From Phenylobacterium sp. (lineage in GTDB: Bacteria; Pseudomonadota; Alphaproteobacteria; Caulobacterales; Caulobacteraceae), in assembly GCF_030697925.1 (NCBI RefSeq), contig NZ_JAUYOJ010000064.1, positions 1 to 64,000 of the forward strand: a stretch of DNA of 64,000 nt. Direction: 5' to 3'. The notes under the pieces were generated by a model. That model was not told where the DNA came from, did not search any database, and was given only the letters and a program-made list of their open reading frames with translations. Shown here in pieces: positions 1-7,813 of the stretch (position 1 is the first letter of the stretch; the number at the start of each line of letters is the position of its first letter). The position numbers and the translations under genes were made by a program.

Positions 1-543
1 CAGCCCCTGCTTGGCGCAGTGCAGGGCGATGCCCTTGCTGAGCAGCCAGACCCCCGCCTTCGAGGCGTTGTAGACCGGCGAGTTGTGGGCCGCGATCAGG
101 CCCGCGATCGAGGAGATGTTGATGATCGAGCCCGGCTGGCAGGCGCGCATGTACTTCAGCGCGTGCTTGGTCCCCAGGAATACCGAGTCGACATTGACGC
201 TCATCACCAGCTTCCAGTCCTCGAGACTGAGCTGCTCGATATTGCCGCCGCGGCTGATGCCGGCGTTATTGACCAGGACCGAGATGCCGCCCATGGCCGC
301 GTCGGCCTCCTCCAGGGCGAAGATCCACTGGTCTTCCTTGGTGACGTCCAGGGGAAAGGCGAAGGCCGTGCCCTCCCCGTGCGCCGCGTTGATCTCGGCG
401 GCGACCGCCTTGGCGCCTTCGTGATTGATGTCGGCGATGGAGACCTTGGCCCCCTCGTCGGCCAGCTTGCGCGCCATGGCCGCGCCCAGGCCCTGAGCCC
501 CGCCGGTGATGAAGGCCTTCTTGCCCGCGACCCGTCCCGCCAT
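1..543 (-). CDS. SDR family oxidoreductase (C-terminus cut by window edge)
   Basis: A classical short-chain dehydrogenase/reductase that reads off the left edge without a stop. The start is the ATG at 543. Visible motifs in order are the TGGAQGLG nucleotide-binding loop near residues 13-20, the NNAG motif, the catalytic Ser in INISSIAG, and the YNASKAG motif with catalytic Tyr and Lys. Such enzymes use NAD(P)H to interconvert alcohols and ketones in the cytosol; the substrate cannot be read from sequence. It lies 19 bases before the pterin dehydratase on the same strand, so the two may be co-transcribed. About 181 codons are present out of a usual 250. Confidence 0.93.
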   Translation of the reverse strand, partial: MAGRVAGKKAFITGGAQGLGAAMARKLADEGAKVSIADINHEGAKAVAAEINAAHGEGTAFAFPLDVTKEDQWIFALEEADAAMGGISVLVNNAGISRGGNIEQLSLEDWKLVMSVNVDSVFLGTKHALKYMRACQPGSIINISSIAGLIAAHNSPVYNASKAGVWLLSKGIALHCAKQGL

Positions 544-562
544 CGTCATCTCCCGTCTGTTG

Positions 563-868
563 TTATTTGCCGCCAGCCGCCGCGGCGGCCTCGTTCATGA
601 AGGTGGCCAGGGTCACGTCCAGCTCGGTGACGCCGTCGGCGTCGTGGGTCGCGAGCGTCACGTCCACCCGGTTGTAGACGTTGAACCACTCCGGATGGTG
701 GTCGAGCTGTTCGGCCCGGATCGCCACCCGGGTCATGAATCCGAAGGCGGCATTGAAGTCGGCGAACTTGAAGCTGCGCTGGATGGCGTCGCGCTCCCCG
801 GCCAGGGCGCTCCAGCCCGGCAGGCGGGCGAGCGCCGCTTCGGCGCCGATCCTGGCCGGCCGGGTCAC
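563..868 (-). CDS. 4a-hydroxytetrahydrobiopterin dehydratase (pterin-4-alpha-carbinolamine dehydratase)
   Basis: A 101-residue protein with the family signature around [20 protein letters not shown], including the paired histidines and the WFNVYN core. The enzyme dehydrates 4a-hydroxytetrahydropterin so the pterin cofactor can be recycled after aromatic hydroxylation. The start is a GTG at 868 that overlaps the TGA of the upstream HAD gene as GTGA, which indicates translational coupling. The longer ATG-initiated frame from 1042 lies inside the HAD gene and is not needed. Length matches the family (about 95-110 residues). No phenylalanine hydroxylase gene is in view, so the partner is unknown. 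Confidence 0.9.
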   Translation of the reverse strand: MTRPARIGAEAALARLPGWSALAGERDAIQRSFKFADFNAAFGFMTRVAIRAEQLDHHPEWFNVYNRVDVTLATHDADGVTELDVTLATFMNEAAAAAGGK

Positions 869-1524
869 GCCGAGACCTCCGCCTCGAAGATCAGGCCGGT
901 GGCGGCCGAGAGCTCGGCCAGGGTCAGGTCGACATCCGTCACCTTGATGGCGCGCATGCCCAGCGCCGCGGCCGGTTTGCAGTTGATGCCCAGGTCGTCG
1001 AGATAGACGCAGTTCTCCGGCGCCACGCCCAGGGCCTCGCACATCATCAGGTAGATCTTCGGATCGGGCTTGCGCACCCCGGCCTTGGAGCTTTCGATGA
1101 CATGGTCGAACAGCGGCAGGATCTGACCCATGGCGCCGGCCGCCTGCTGGGGTTCGTCGGCCCCCGGGCTGTGGTGGCTGACCATGTTGTTGGTTATGCA
1201 GCCGACCTTGAAATGTTCCTTGCAGGCCCGCAGCGCCGCCACCATCCGCGGCCGCACCGCGCCCGACAGCAGGGGCAAGACGTCGCGGCCGGGCACCGGG
1301 TGGCCGAGCGCCGTGGACTCGGCCAGGAACAGATCGTCGAACCCCTTGGCGTCGATCTCGTTGCGCTCGAACAGGGCCCAGGCGTTGGTGTCAGGATTGG
1401 TGGAGTTGACCTTGCGGATCAGGTCCTTCGGCACGCCGTTCTCCGCTTCGTAGCGCGCGAAGGCCTCAAAGGGCGAGGTGGTGAACACCCCGCCGAAGTC
1501 CCAGATCACCGCCTCGATCGCCAT
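865..1524 (-). CDS. HAD-IA family hydrolase (epoxide-hydrolase N-terminal-like phosphatase)
   Basis: A 219-residue haloacid-dehalogenase-fold protein. Motif I is WDFGGVFT near the N-terminus, with the nucleophile Asp but Gly in place of the second Asp. Motif II is ITNN, the motif III Lys lies in [11 protein letters not shown], and motif IV is YLDDLGINC. The DFGG variant is common in the HAD branch that includes YihX-type phosphatases and the N-terminal domain of soluble epoxide hydrolase, so it need not mean loss of activity. The start chosen is the ATG at 1524, directly before the conserved first strand; the longer frame to 1611 adds unconserved sequence. It heads a short operon with the pterin dehydratase. 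Confidence 0.85.
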   Translation of the reverse strand: MAIEAVIWDFGGVFTTSPFEAFARYEAENGVPKDLIRKVNSTNPDTNAWALFERNEIDAKGFDDLFLAESTALGHPVPGRDVLPLLSGAVRPRMVAALRACKEHFKVGCITNNMVSHHSPGADEPQQAAGAMGQILPLFDHVIESSKAGVRKPDPKIYLMMCEALGVAPENCVYLDDLGINCKPAAALGMRAIKVTDVDLTLAELSAATGLIFEAEVSA

Positions 1525-1627
1525 GAATTCAATCCGCCGTTTGAAATGCGGTGCGACGCTAGCGCCCGGCCGCCGAAAGTGGAAACCGCTTTTGCCGGAA
1601 GCGGCGTTCACAGGCTAGAGAGGGCCT

Positions 1628-2026
1628 ATGCGCGCCACCTTCGCCTTCATCCCCCGGCCCCTTCGCCTGGGCGTCTTCCTGCTGGCGGTGGGCGTGATCC
1701 TCTATCTGACCCTGGCGCCCAGCGAGGATGTGCCGGGCGACAGCCTGATCTGGGACAAGGCGGCGCACGCCATCGCCTTCGGGCTGCTGGCGCTCATCGG
1801 CCTGCTGTTCTCCACCCATCGCCGCTGGAAGGTGGTGCTGGCGGTCTGGGGCCTGGCGGTCGGGATCGAGGTCGCCCAGGCCATGATGCCGTACGGCCGC
1901 CAGGGGGACTGGCGCGACGCCCTGGCCGACACCGTCGGAACCGGCCTCGCATTAACCTTCTGGGCCATTGCCCGGCGGTTCAAGCCGAAGCCGGCGCCGC
2001 TGGAAAAAGACCTTTCGTTACAATAG
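1628..2026 (+). CDS. VanZ family membrane protein
   Basis: A 132-residue protein with about four hydrophobic segments and VanZ-family landmarks: the DKAAHAIAFGLLAL segment, a conserved E..Q in GIEVAQAMMPYGRQGDW, and an Asp followed by TVGTGLA. VanZ proteins are small integral membrane proteins. The founding member gives low-level teicoplanin resistance by an unknown mechanism, and most bacterial copies have no assigned role. It is transcribed away from the HAD operon, with about 100 bases between the two divergent starts. Nothing in its neighbours suggests a specific function. Confidence 0.8.
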   Translation: MRATFAFIPRPLRLGVFLLAVGVILYLTLAPSEDVPGDSLIWDKAAHAIAFGLLALIGLLFSTHRRWKVVLAVWGLAVGIEVAQAMMPYGRQGDWRDALADTVGTGLALTFWAIARRFKPKPAPLEKDLSLQ

Positions 2027-2148
2027 AATATTCTTAATTGTCGCCCGTCAGGCGCGGTGGGCTCGCCCCGTGGGTGAAAGCCACAGCGTTAACGGGAATT
2101 GATCCGCATCCTTGGGGTTACGTCTCTGTAGCTGCCGGAAAATCCGCC

Positions 2149-2991
2149 ATGCGCCTGCGTTCGATCCTGCCTCTCGCCGCCTTCCTGGCGCTCGCCGCGT
2201 GCGACAACGCCGCCGTGCGGCCGAAGATCGCCTCCAAGGACGCCGCCACGGGCACGGTCACCCAGCCGTTGCCGGCGCCGAAGGCCGCCGCTCCGGGAAC
2301 CCAGGCCGCCGCCGGCTGCTGCGCCTGCCCGACGCCGGCCCAGGTCGCGGCCTGCCCGCCCAGCATGGCGCCCGAACGCGCCGCGCCTCCGGTGAAGGCC
2401 AGGCATCAAGGCGGCTATAAGGCCCACCGCCATGTCGCCGCCCGCGCCCCGGCTCGGGTCGAACGGCGTGCCGAGCGCCGATACGTCCGTGTCGAGCGTC
2501 CGGCCTATGCGCCCGTCGAGCGCGACTATGCGCGGGTCGAGCGCCACGAGGACGTGCGCATCGAGGAGCACCGCGACTATGCCCGCGAGGACTTCGAGCG
2601 CCGCGAGATGGAGCGCCGGGAATTCGAACGCCGAGAATTCGAACGTCGCGAGTTTGAGCGTCGGGAGTTCGCCCGCCGCGATCTGGAACGTCGCGAATTC
2701 GAACATCGCGAGATGGCTCGCCGCGACGAGGAGCGCCGCATGCAGGCGCGCTACGAGGAAGTGCGCCGCATGCAGCTTGCCTGGCGCGAACAGGAAGCCC
2801 GTCGCGCGGCCCGCGCCTATGACGAGGTCCGCCGCGAGGAGCGCTATGAATCCTCGGTCCGCTATTCGGAACGTAGCGGCGGCTATGGCTCGGCCGGATA
2901 CGCCTCCGGTGGGTCGGGCTGCAACGCCTGCATCCGCCCCGCCGCCGGCCGCGACGCCGCCGGCTTCCTGACCTGGCCCGGCAAGCGCTAG
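2149..2991 (+). CDS. Putative lipoprotein with tandem Arg/Glu-rich repeats
   Basis: A 280-residue secreted protein. The first 18 residues form a lipoprotein signal ending in the lipobox LALAAC, so Cys18 would be lipidated. The ATG at 2149 begins exactly at this signal; the longer upstream frame does not look coding. Residues from about 140 to 230 are a highly charged stretch with a five-residue period of the type ERREF/FERRE, coded by near-identical 15-base units at about 2595-2715. It probably forms an extended helix in the periplasm. Short Cys pairs lie before the repeats and near the C-terminus. No family is recognised. Confidence 0.75.
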   Translation: MRLRSILPLAAFLALAACDNAAVRPKIASKDAATGTVTQPLPAPKAAAPGTQAAAGCCACPTPAQVAACPPSMAPERAAPPVKARHQGGYKAHRHVAARAPARVERRAERRYVRVERPAYAPVERDYARVERHEDVRIEEHRDYAREDFERREMERREFERREFERREFERREFARRDLERREFEHREMARRDEERRMQARYEEVRRMQLAWREQEARRAARAYDEVRREERYESSVRYSERSGGYGSAGYASGGSGCNACIRPAAGRDAAGFLTWPGKR

Positions 2992-3042
2992 ACCGCGCGC
3001 CAAGGACGGCCCTGTCATCACCCCTGTTTCCGGGGGGAATCC

Positions 3043-3780
3043 ATGGCCAAGGGTCAGGCGAAGGGCGGCAAACCCGCCCCGTCGATCTATCTCGCGACGC
3101 CGGCCTATGGCGGCCTCGTCTACATCCACTACGCCCAGTCGCAGCTGGCCTTGCAGGCCGCCTGCGCCAGCCGGGGCGTGCGCCTGCGCACCGAGATGAT
3201 CGGCGGCGAGGCCCTGATCCAGCGGGGCCGCGCCCGGCTGCTGGCCAAGTTCCTCAATGAGACCGACGCCAGCCACATCCTTTTCTGCGACGCCGACATC
3301 GGCTTTTCGCCCGACAACCTGTGGCGGCTGCTGAAGTCGGGACATGACGTCGTGGGCGGCGTCTATCCCGCCAAGACCGTCAACTGGGAGAAGGCGCGCG
3401 CCGCGGCCCAGACCTATGTGGTTCGCTTCCTGCCCAACCCCGACAACAGCGTCCAGGTGGACGACGGCTTCGCCCGCGTCGCCTATTGCGGCACGGGCTT
3501 CCTGTTGATCAGCCGCAAGGCCGCCCGGGCGGTGCTCGCCGCCCATCCCGAACTCACCGCCAAGATGGGCGACATGGCCGAGGGCGGCGGCGAGGCGGTC
3601 ATGGTGTTCGACACCCTGATCGAGCCCGTCACCGGCGAATACCTTTCGGAGGACTACGCCTTTTGCCGTCGCTGGCGCGACCTGGGCGGCGAGGTTTGGG
3701 TCGATCTGGAATCGCCCCTCACCCATGTGGGGACGGCGACCTTCGCCGGCGCGGCCATCCACGCCCTGCGCAAGGGATAG
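3043..3780 (+). CDS. Putative GT-A-fold glycosyltransferase
   Basis: A 245-residue cytosolic protein. It begins with a strand IYLATPAYGG, then RARLLAKFL, then ILFCDADIGFSP, which contains the metal-binding DxD of GT-A glycosyltransferases. SEDYAFCRRWRDLGGEVWVD follows, where the ED and the later His in LTHVG are typical acceptor and metal residues. The length is short for a complete glycosyltransferase but matches a common alphaproteobacterial group of predicted nucleotide-diphospho-sugar transferases. A purine-rich ribosome site (GGGGGGAAT) lies just before the ATG. Donor and acceptor are unknown. Confidence 0.72.
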   Translation: MAKGQAKGGKPAPSIYLATPAYGGLVYIHYAQSQLALQAACASRGVRLRTEMIGGEALIQRGRARLLAKFLNETDASHILFCDADIGFSPDNLWRLLKSGHDVVGGVYPAKTVNWEKARAAAQTYVVRFLPNPDNSVQVDDGFARVAYCGTGFLLISRKAARAVLAAHPELTAKMGDMAEGGGEAVMVFDTLIEPVTGEYLSEDYAFCRRWRDLGGEVWVDLESPLTHVGTATFAGAAIHALRKG

Positions 3781-3801
3781 CGGGATCGTTCAACCGAACA
3801 G

Positions 3802-3846
3802 TTGACAATCCCTCGCGCGCCGATATGTTAAACCATATGGTTCAAC
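3802..3846 (+). promoter_or_regulatory. Promoter with overlapping ArsR-type palindromic operator
   Basis: TTGACA at 3802-3807 and TATGTT at 3824-3829, 16 bases apart, form a good sigma-70 promoter. The near-perfect palindrome GTTAAACCATATGGTTCAAC at 3827-3846 overlaps the -10 element and transcription start. A half-site GTTCAAC also occurs at 3788-3794. This is the style of operator used by ArsR regulators that precede SRPBCC genes, but no ArsR gene follows here. Confidence 0.7.
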
Positions 3847-3902
3847 AACTCGCCGCCAGCCTCGCCGAACGCCTTCGTATTCTCGAAGGCTTGCTGCGCC
3901 AA

Positions 3903-3974
3903 AGCCCGAAGGAGCAATCTGATCCCATGACCGCCGCCCTACGCCCGAAGGAGCAATCCGATAGGATGACGTCC
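3903..3974 (+). repeat. 39-bp tandem duplication of the start region
   Basis: Two copies of a block GCCCGAAGGAGCAATC then GAT, four bases, and ATGAC lie 39 bases apart, with start codons at 3927 and 3966. Each copy carries AAGGAG twelve bases before an ATG. The spacing of 39 keeps both ATGs in one frame, so the gene has two duplicated initiation sites. Confidence 0.8.
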
Positions 3975-4496
3975 GCCAATGGTCACGGCCGCGTGGTCGC
4001 GCCCGACACCGTCCGTTTCGAACGCCTGCTGCCCGGCCCCATCGACCGGGTCTGGGCCTATGTCACCGACGGGGAGATGCGCGGGAAGTGGCTGGCCTCC
4101 GGCGCCTGGGACCTGCGTGTGGGCGGCCGGGTCGAGCTGAATTTCATGCACGCCGACCTCTCGCCCATCAGGGAGCCCGCCCCGCCCGGCTTTGAGCAGA
4201 TGGCCTGCGGCCACGCGGCTGTGGGCGAGGTCCTGGCGATCGATCCACCGCGCATGGTGGCGATCACCTGGCAAGGCGGCTCGAACGTGACCTTCGAGCT
4301 GGCTGAACAGGGCGACGAGGTCCTGCTGACCCTCACCCACCGCAAGCTCGCCGGCCGCGACGAGATGCTGAACGTCGCCGGCGGCTGGCACGCCCACCTG
4401 GGGGTGCTGGAGGACCGGGCCCATGGGCGCACGCCCAAGCCGTTCTGGTCGACCTGGCTGGCGCTCAAGGGCGAGTACGAATCCCGCCTTCCCTGA
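3966..4496 (+). CDS. SRPBCC family (AHSA1-like) protein
   Basis: A 176-residue START/Bet v1-like ligand-binding protein. Landmarks are VRFERLLPGPIDRVWAYVTD, the GKWLASGAWDLRVGGRVELNF strand pair, and the C-terminal GGWHAHLGVLEDR helix. Homologues usually follow an ArsR repressor gene in a two-gene operon. Here the frame stays open upstream to ATGs at 3825, 3837 and 3927; the stretch 3825-3965 encodes no ArsR domain. The ATG at 3966 is chosen because family similarity begins right after it, and 3927 is an equally good ribosome site. The ligand is unknown. Confidence 0.82.
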   Translation: MTSANGHGRVVAPDTVRFERLLPGPIDRVWAYVTDGEMRGKWLASGAWDLRVGGRVELNFMHADLSPIREPAPPGFEQMACGHAAVGEVLAIDPPRMVAITWQGGSNVTFELAEQGDEVLLTLTHRKLAGRDEMLNVAGGWHAHLGVLEDRAHGRTPKPFWSTWLALKGEYESRLP

Positions 4497-4501
4497 CGGA
4501 C

Positions 4502-5545
4502 CTAGGCGGCCGAGTGCGCCACCGAGACCATGGTCCCCGGCTTGGCGTCGACCACCGCGACCTCGGCCTCCAGTTGCCGCGCCAGCGCCTCGACGATGCT
4601 GGTGCCCAGGCCTGGCGTGGCGCTGGCGGGATCCGTGGGCATGCCGACCCCATTGTCGCCCACCGACAACGTCCAACCGGACGCGGTCGCCTGGTAGCCG
4701 ACCATGATCTTCCCGGGCCGGCGGCCCGGGAAGGCGTGCTTGAGGGCGTTGATCACCAATTCCGTGACGATCAGGCCCAGACTCACCGAGACGTCCGGAC
4801 TGGTGACGGTGTCGTCCACCACCACCTCGATCGAGAGCTGGCCGTGGTCGTGAATCATCGAGGCGCCGAGGCTGGCGCAGAGCTTGGTGAGATAGGGCGC
4901 CAGCGCGACCTCGCTCAGGCTGGACGCCGCAAGCTGCTGCTGGACCGCGGCGATGGACATGACCCGGTTGTGGGCGTCGTGCAGGTGGGTGCGGGTTTCC
5001 TCGGACTGCACCTGGCGGGCGCTCTGCAGCAGCACGCTGGCGATGATCTGCAGGCTGTTGGCGACCCGATGCTGAATCTCCCGCAGCAGGATCGCCTTTT
5101 CGCGCAGCAGGTCGTCCTTCTCCTTCAGCGTATCGTCGGTGAGCTTGGCGCTGACCCGCGCCTCGGTGACGTCCGTGACCGTCAGCAGCAGCCGGATATG
5201 GTCCGGATCTCCGTAGTTGAGCTTCTGGGCGTGCAGCACCAGGCGGCGCGTCGACCGCGCGTCCTTGAAGTCCATCTCATAGGCTTCGATGGCCACGTCA
5301 CCGGACACCGTGGCGTTCAGCAGCGACCGCAGTTGCGGGATGTTCCATTCGCCCACCCCCAGGGCGAAGATCTGCAGGCCGGGCGCGTCGGCGGGGTCGA
5401 TCTGGAACTGGCGGCAGAACGAGGCGCTCGCGGCGATCACCATCAGGTCGCCGTCCAGCAGCAGTAGCGGCGAGGTCGAGGATGCCACGACGGCCAATGC
5501 CAGGTTGAGTGGACCATCAGGCTGTAGCGGTATTCGGGCAGCCAT
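4502..5545 (-). CDS. PAS-domain sensor histidine kinase of the HisKA_2/HWE type
   Basis: A 347-residue cytosolic kinase. Residues about 20-130 form a PAS-like sensor domain. A coiled linker with LKEKDDLLREKAILLREIQHR leads to the phospho-acceptor His159 in the HisKA_2 motif REIQHRVANSLQ. The ATPase domain has the N-box ELVINALKHAFP and G-box DNGVGMP and GLGTSIV. HisKA_2 kinases commonly feed the alphaproteobacterial general stress response or orphan receivers. No response regulator gene is adjacent, so its partner is encoded elsewhere. There is no membrane segment, so the signal should be cytosolic. Confidence 0.9.
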   Translation of the reverse strand: MAARIPLQPDGPLNLALAVVASSTSPLLLLDGDLMVIAASASFCRQFQIDPADAPGLQIFALGVGEWNIPQLRSLLNATVSGDVAIEAYEMDFKDARSTRRLVLHAQKLNYGDPDHIRLLLTVTDVTEARVSAKLTDDTLKEKDDLLREKAILLREIQHRVANSLQIIASVLLQSARQVQSEETRTHLHDAHNRVMSIAAVQQQLAASSLSEVALAPYLTKLCASLGASMIHDHGQLSIEVVVDDTVTSPDVSVSLGLIVTELVINALKHAFPGRRPGKIMVGYQATASGWTLSVGDNGVGMPTDPASATPGLGTSIVEALARQLEAEVAVVDAKPGTMVSVAHSAA

Positions 5546-5741
5546 GCTGTCCCTTCGGAAACCGGAGACTCAAGGGCGGCGAGCCGTCCCCGGTAGATTT
5601 TTCAATGAAAGCAAGGCGGGCTCAACTTGGAGCCGTGGACGAAGCCTGGGGACACCCTACCATGTTTCGCGAGAAGCTGCGCCCTATTCATTCCGCCGCG
5701 TGGATGAGTGAGGCTACGGCTCCCTGTCCCGGAGCCCGCCT

Positions 5742-6113
5742 GTGTTGAGCCCTGACCCCCAAACGGTCCTCGAACGCGTCCGCGCCGCCTGCCTGTCCCT
5801 GGCCGAGACCGACGAGGTCATCTCCCACGGCATCCCCGCCTTCCGGGTGGCGGGCAAGATGTTCGCCTATTTCCGGCACAACCATCACGGCGACGACCTG
5901 ACCGTGGTCTGCGTCAAGACCACCGGCCGCGACGAGCAGGAACTGCTGATGGAGCTCGATCCCGACCTCTATAGCTGGCCGGCCTATCTTGGCCCCTCGG
6001 GCTGGATCTCGATCAACCTCGCCCCCGACGACACCGACTGGGCCCACGTCGCCGAACGGCTCGGCGTCAGTTGGCGGCTCGCCGCGCCGAAGCGGTTGAT
6101 GGGGGTGGTCTAG
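5742..6113 (+). CDS. MmcQ/YjbR family protein
   Basis: A 123-residue protein with the YjbR (CyaY-like fold) pattern: FPG-equivalent SHGIPAFRVAGKMFAYF, a central VVCVKT strand, and YLGPSGWISINL followed by a C-terminal WRLAAPKRL helix. The family is described as possibly DNA-binding, with no settled function. The start is the GTG at 5742; no earlier in-frame start fits the family. It is the last chromosomal gene before the tRNA-Arg att fragment, so it marks the left chromosomal flank of the integrated element. Confidence 0.82.
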   Translation: MLSPDPQTVLERVRAACLSLAETDEVISHGIPAFRVAGKMFAYFRHNHHGDDLTVVCVKTTGRDEQELLMELDPDLYSWPAYLGPSGWISINLAPDDTDWAHVAERLGVSWRLAAPKRLMGVV

Positions 6114-6130
6114 GTTTTCAGGAGGACCGC

Positions 6131-6175
6131 TGGCGCACCCGACACGATTCGAACGTGTGACCTTTGCCTTCGGAG
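6131..6175 (-). other. ICE attachment site: 3' half of a tRNA-Arg(CCG) gene
   Basis: Read on the minus strand, this 45-base block ends in GCCA and contains the T-arm ACACG-TTCGAAT-CGTGT, the variable loop AGGTC, and the loop CTCCGAA with anticodon CCG. The bases beyond the anticodon loop do not pair as an anticodon stem, so only the 3' half of a tRNA is present. A tyrosine integrase begins 158 bases away. This is the usual arrangement of an att site left by tRNA 3'-end integration. The intact tRNA should lie at the far end of the element. Confidence 0.85.
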
Positions 6176-6332
6176 CCGGCTCCGAGCCGTTTTCTGGGCT
6201 TCGACCGAGTACGACACACTTCGATTAGCTTATAGATTTCATAAACTTACCTACGCCCGAGTTCGCTGGGGTGGGTTGCCGTTTCCCACCGCGGAGTTGC
6301 AGTGTGGTTGCAGTAGCAGCCGTCCGCGCCCC

Positions 6333-7694
6333 ATGCCCAAACTCACGAAAACTATCGTCGAGGCCCTGGAACCCTCCGTCAACCCATCGGGGACGGTGCA
6401 CTGGGACACCCAGCTCGCCGGCTTCGGTGTCCGGGTCTTCCCGTCCGGCGCCAGGAAGTTCGTGTTGAAGTACCGCACCCGCGGCGGTCGCCAGCGCTGG
6501 CTCACCCTGGGCGCCTTCGGGCCCCTGACCGTCGAGCGCGCCCGCGAAATCGCGCGGCTGGAATCCGCGGCCGTGATCGAAGGCGCCGACCCGGTCGCGG
6601 TCCGGCAAGAGGCGCGCGACGCCGTTACGATCAGCGAGCTGTGCGACCTCTATATGGACGCCGCCGAGAAGGGGTTGATCGTCGGACGCGGCGGCAAGTG
6701 CAAGCGCCCGTCGACAGTTGCGACCGACAAGAGCCGTATCAGCGCGCAGATCAAGCCGCTGATCGGGGCCATCAAGGCTGCCGAGCTCACGCGGGCCGAT
6801 GTTGAGAAGCTCAAGGTCAACATCGCTGAGGGCAAGGCGGCGCGGGACGTCAAGACCAAGCGCCGCGGCCGCTCGATCGTGCGCGGCGGCCGTGGCGCCT
6901 CGACCCGAGTGCTCGGCCTACTGGGCTCGATCTGCAACTGGGGCGTCGAGAACGGCTACCTCGCCGAGAACCCGGTGAAGCGTGTCCGGCGATTTGCCAG
7001 CGACCAGCGCAAGGCCCTGCTCACCGCGTATCAGTACCGCTTCCTCGGCGCGGCGCTGGACGCGCTCGCCGAACGCCGGGATCGTCACAACGAACCGCGT
7101 CACAATGCCGTCGGTCTGAAGCTGCTGCGCTTCATCGCGCTCTCGGGCGTTCGGCGCGGCGAGGGCGAGGGGCTGCGCTGGCGCGAGGTGGACAAGACCG
7201 GCACCTGCCTGGCGCTGACCATGACCAAGACCGGCCCGTCACTACGGCCGATCGGGAGCGCCGCTACCCGGCTCCTCGACATGCTCGAAGCGGAGTCTGA
7301 GTTCGTGTTCCCGAACGCCACCCAGGAGGCGGGCTACACGGGCCTGCCGCAGCTCTGGAGTACGGTGAAGGCTGAGGCCGCTCGCCTGGCCGGATGCGCC
7401 AAGGGCGAGGGGCCGCTCGAGGGCCTCACCATGCACCAGCTCCGGCACAGCTTCGCCGGCATTGCCGAGGATTGCGGCGCCTCGATCCCAACGATCGCCG
7501 CCTTGCTCGGCCATCGCCTGGGCGGGGTGACGGGCGGTTACATTCTCAAGCGGCCGGACCGCTACCTGCTGGACGCCGCCGACAAGGCGTCAGAACTGAT
7601 CGATCGCGCCCTGCGCGGCGGCGACTTCGGCGCCGAGATCCTGCGGTTCGAGCCCCGGTCCTCCAGATCCGATATCAGAGCGAAAGCCTCGTGA
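6333..7694 (+). CDS. int: Tyrosine-type site-specific integrase
   Basis: A 453-residue integrase. The N-terminal DUF4102-like arm-binding domain contains WDTQLAGFGVRVFPSG and WLTLGAFGPLTVERAR. The C-terminal catalytic domain shows the first Arg in LSGVRRGEGEGL, HQLRHSFAG (His-x-x-Arg), LLGHRLGG, and the nucleophile Tyr in GGYILKRPDRY. It catalyses recombination between the element and the tRNA-Arg gene whose fragment lies just upstream. The ATG at 6333 is chosen because MPKLTKTIVEAL matches the usual family N-terminus; the frame upstream is open but unconserved. No excisionase sits beside it; an AlpA-like gene lies at 28035. Confidence 0.95.
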   Translation: MPKLTKTIVEALEPSVNPSGTVHWDTQLAGFGVRVFPSGARKFVLKYRTRGGRQRWLTLGAFGPLTVERAREIARLESAAVIEGADPVAVRQEARDAVTISELCDLYMDAAEKGLIVGRGGKCKRPSTVATDKSRISAQIKPLIGAIKAAELTRADVEKLKVNIAEGKAARDVKTKRRGRSIVRGGRGASTRVLGLLGSICNWGVENGYLAENPVKRVRRFASDQRKALLTAYQYRFLGAALDALAERRDRHNEPRHNAVGLKLLRFIALSGVRRGEGEGLRWREVDKTGTCLALTMTKTGPSLRPIGSAATRLLDMLEAESEFVFPNATQEAGYTGLPQLWSTVKAEAARLAGCAKGEGPLEGLTMHQLRHSFAGIAEDCGASIPTIAALLGHRLGGVTGGYILKRPDRYLLDAADKASELIDRALRGGDFGAEILRFEPRSSRSDIRAKAS

Positions 7695-7790
7695 CCCACG
7701 GCACTTGCAGCCCGACCACAGCACAGGCGCTTGATCGCAGCCTTTAACGTCAGCCGACTGGTGAAATCGCCTGAAGCTGGACAAACAGCA

Positions 7791-7812
7791 AACACAACGA
7801 TATTGTTGTGTT
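7791..7812. promoter_or_regulatory. Palindromic operator before the MNT/HTH cassette
   Basis: A 22-base palindrome with arms AACACAAC and GTTGTGTT around a GATATT centre has a single mismatched pair. It ends one base before the ATG at 7814, so a bound protein would block transcription start or ribosome entry. The HTH protein at 8278 is the natural candidate for autoregulation. Confidence 0.65.
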
Positions 7813-7813
7813 C

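Noticed and set aside
865-1524. HAD protein with Gly in place of the second motif-I Asp as a dead enzyme
   Set aside because: The DFGG/DLGN variant is widespread in active HAD-IA phosphatases, so no loss of function can be claimed.
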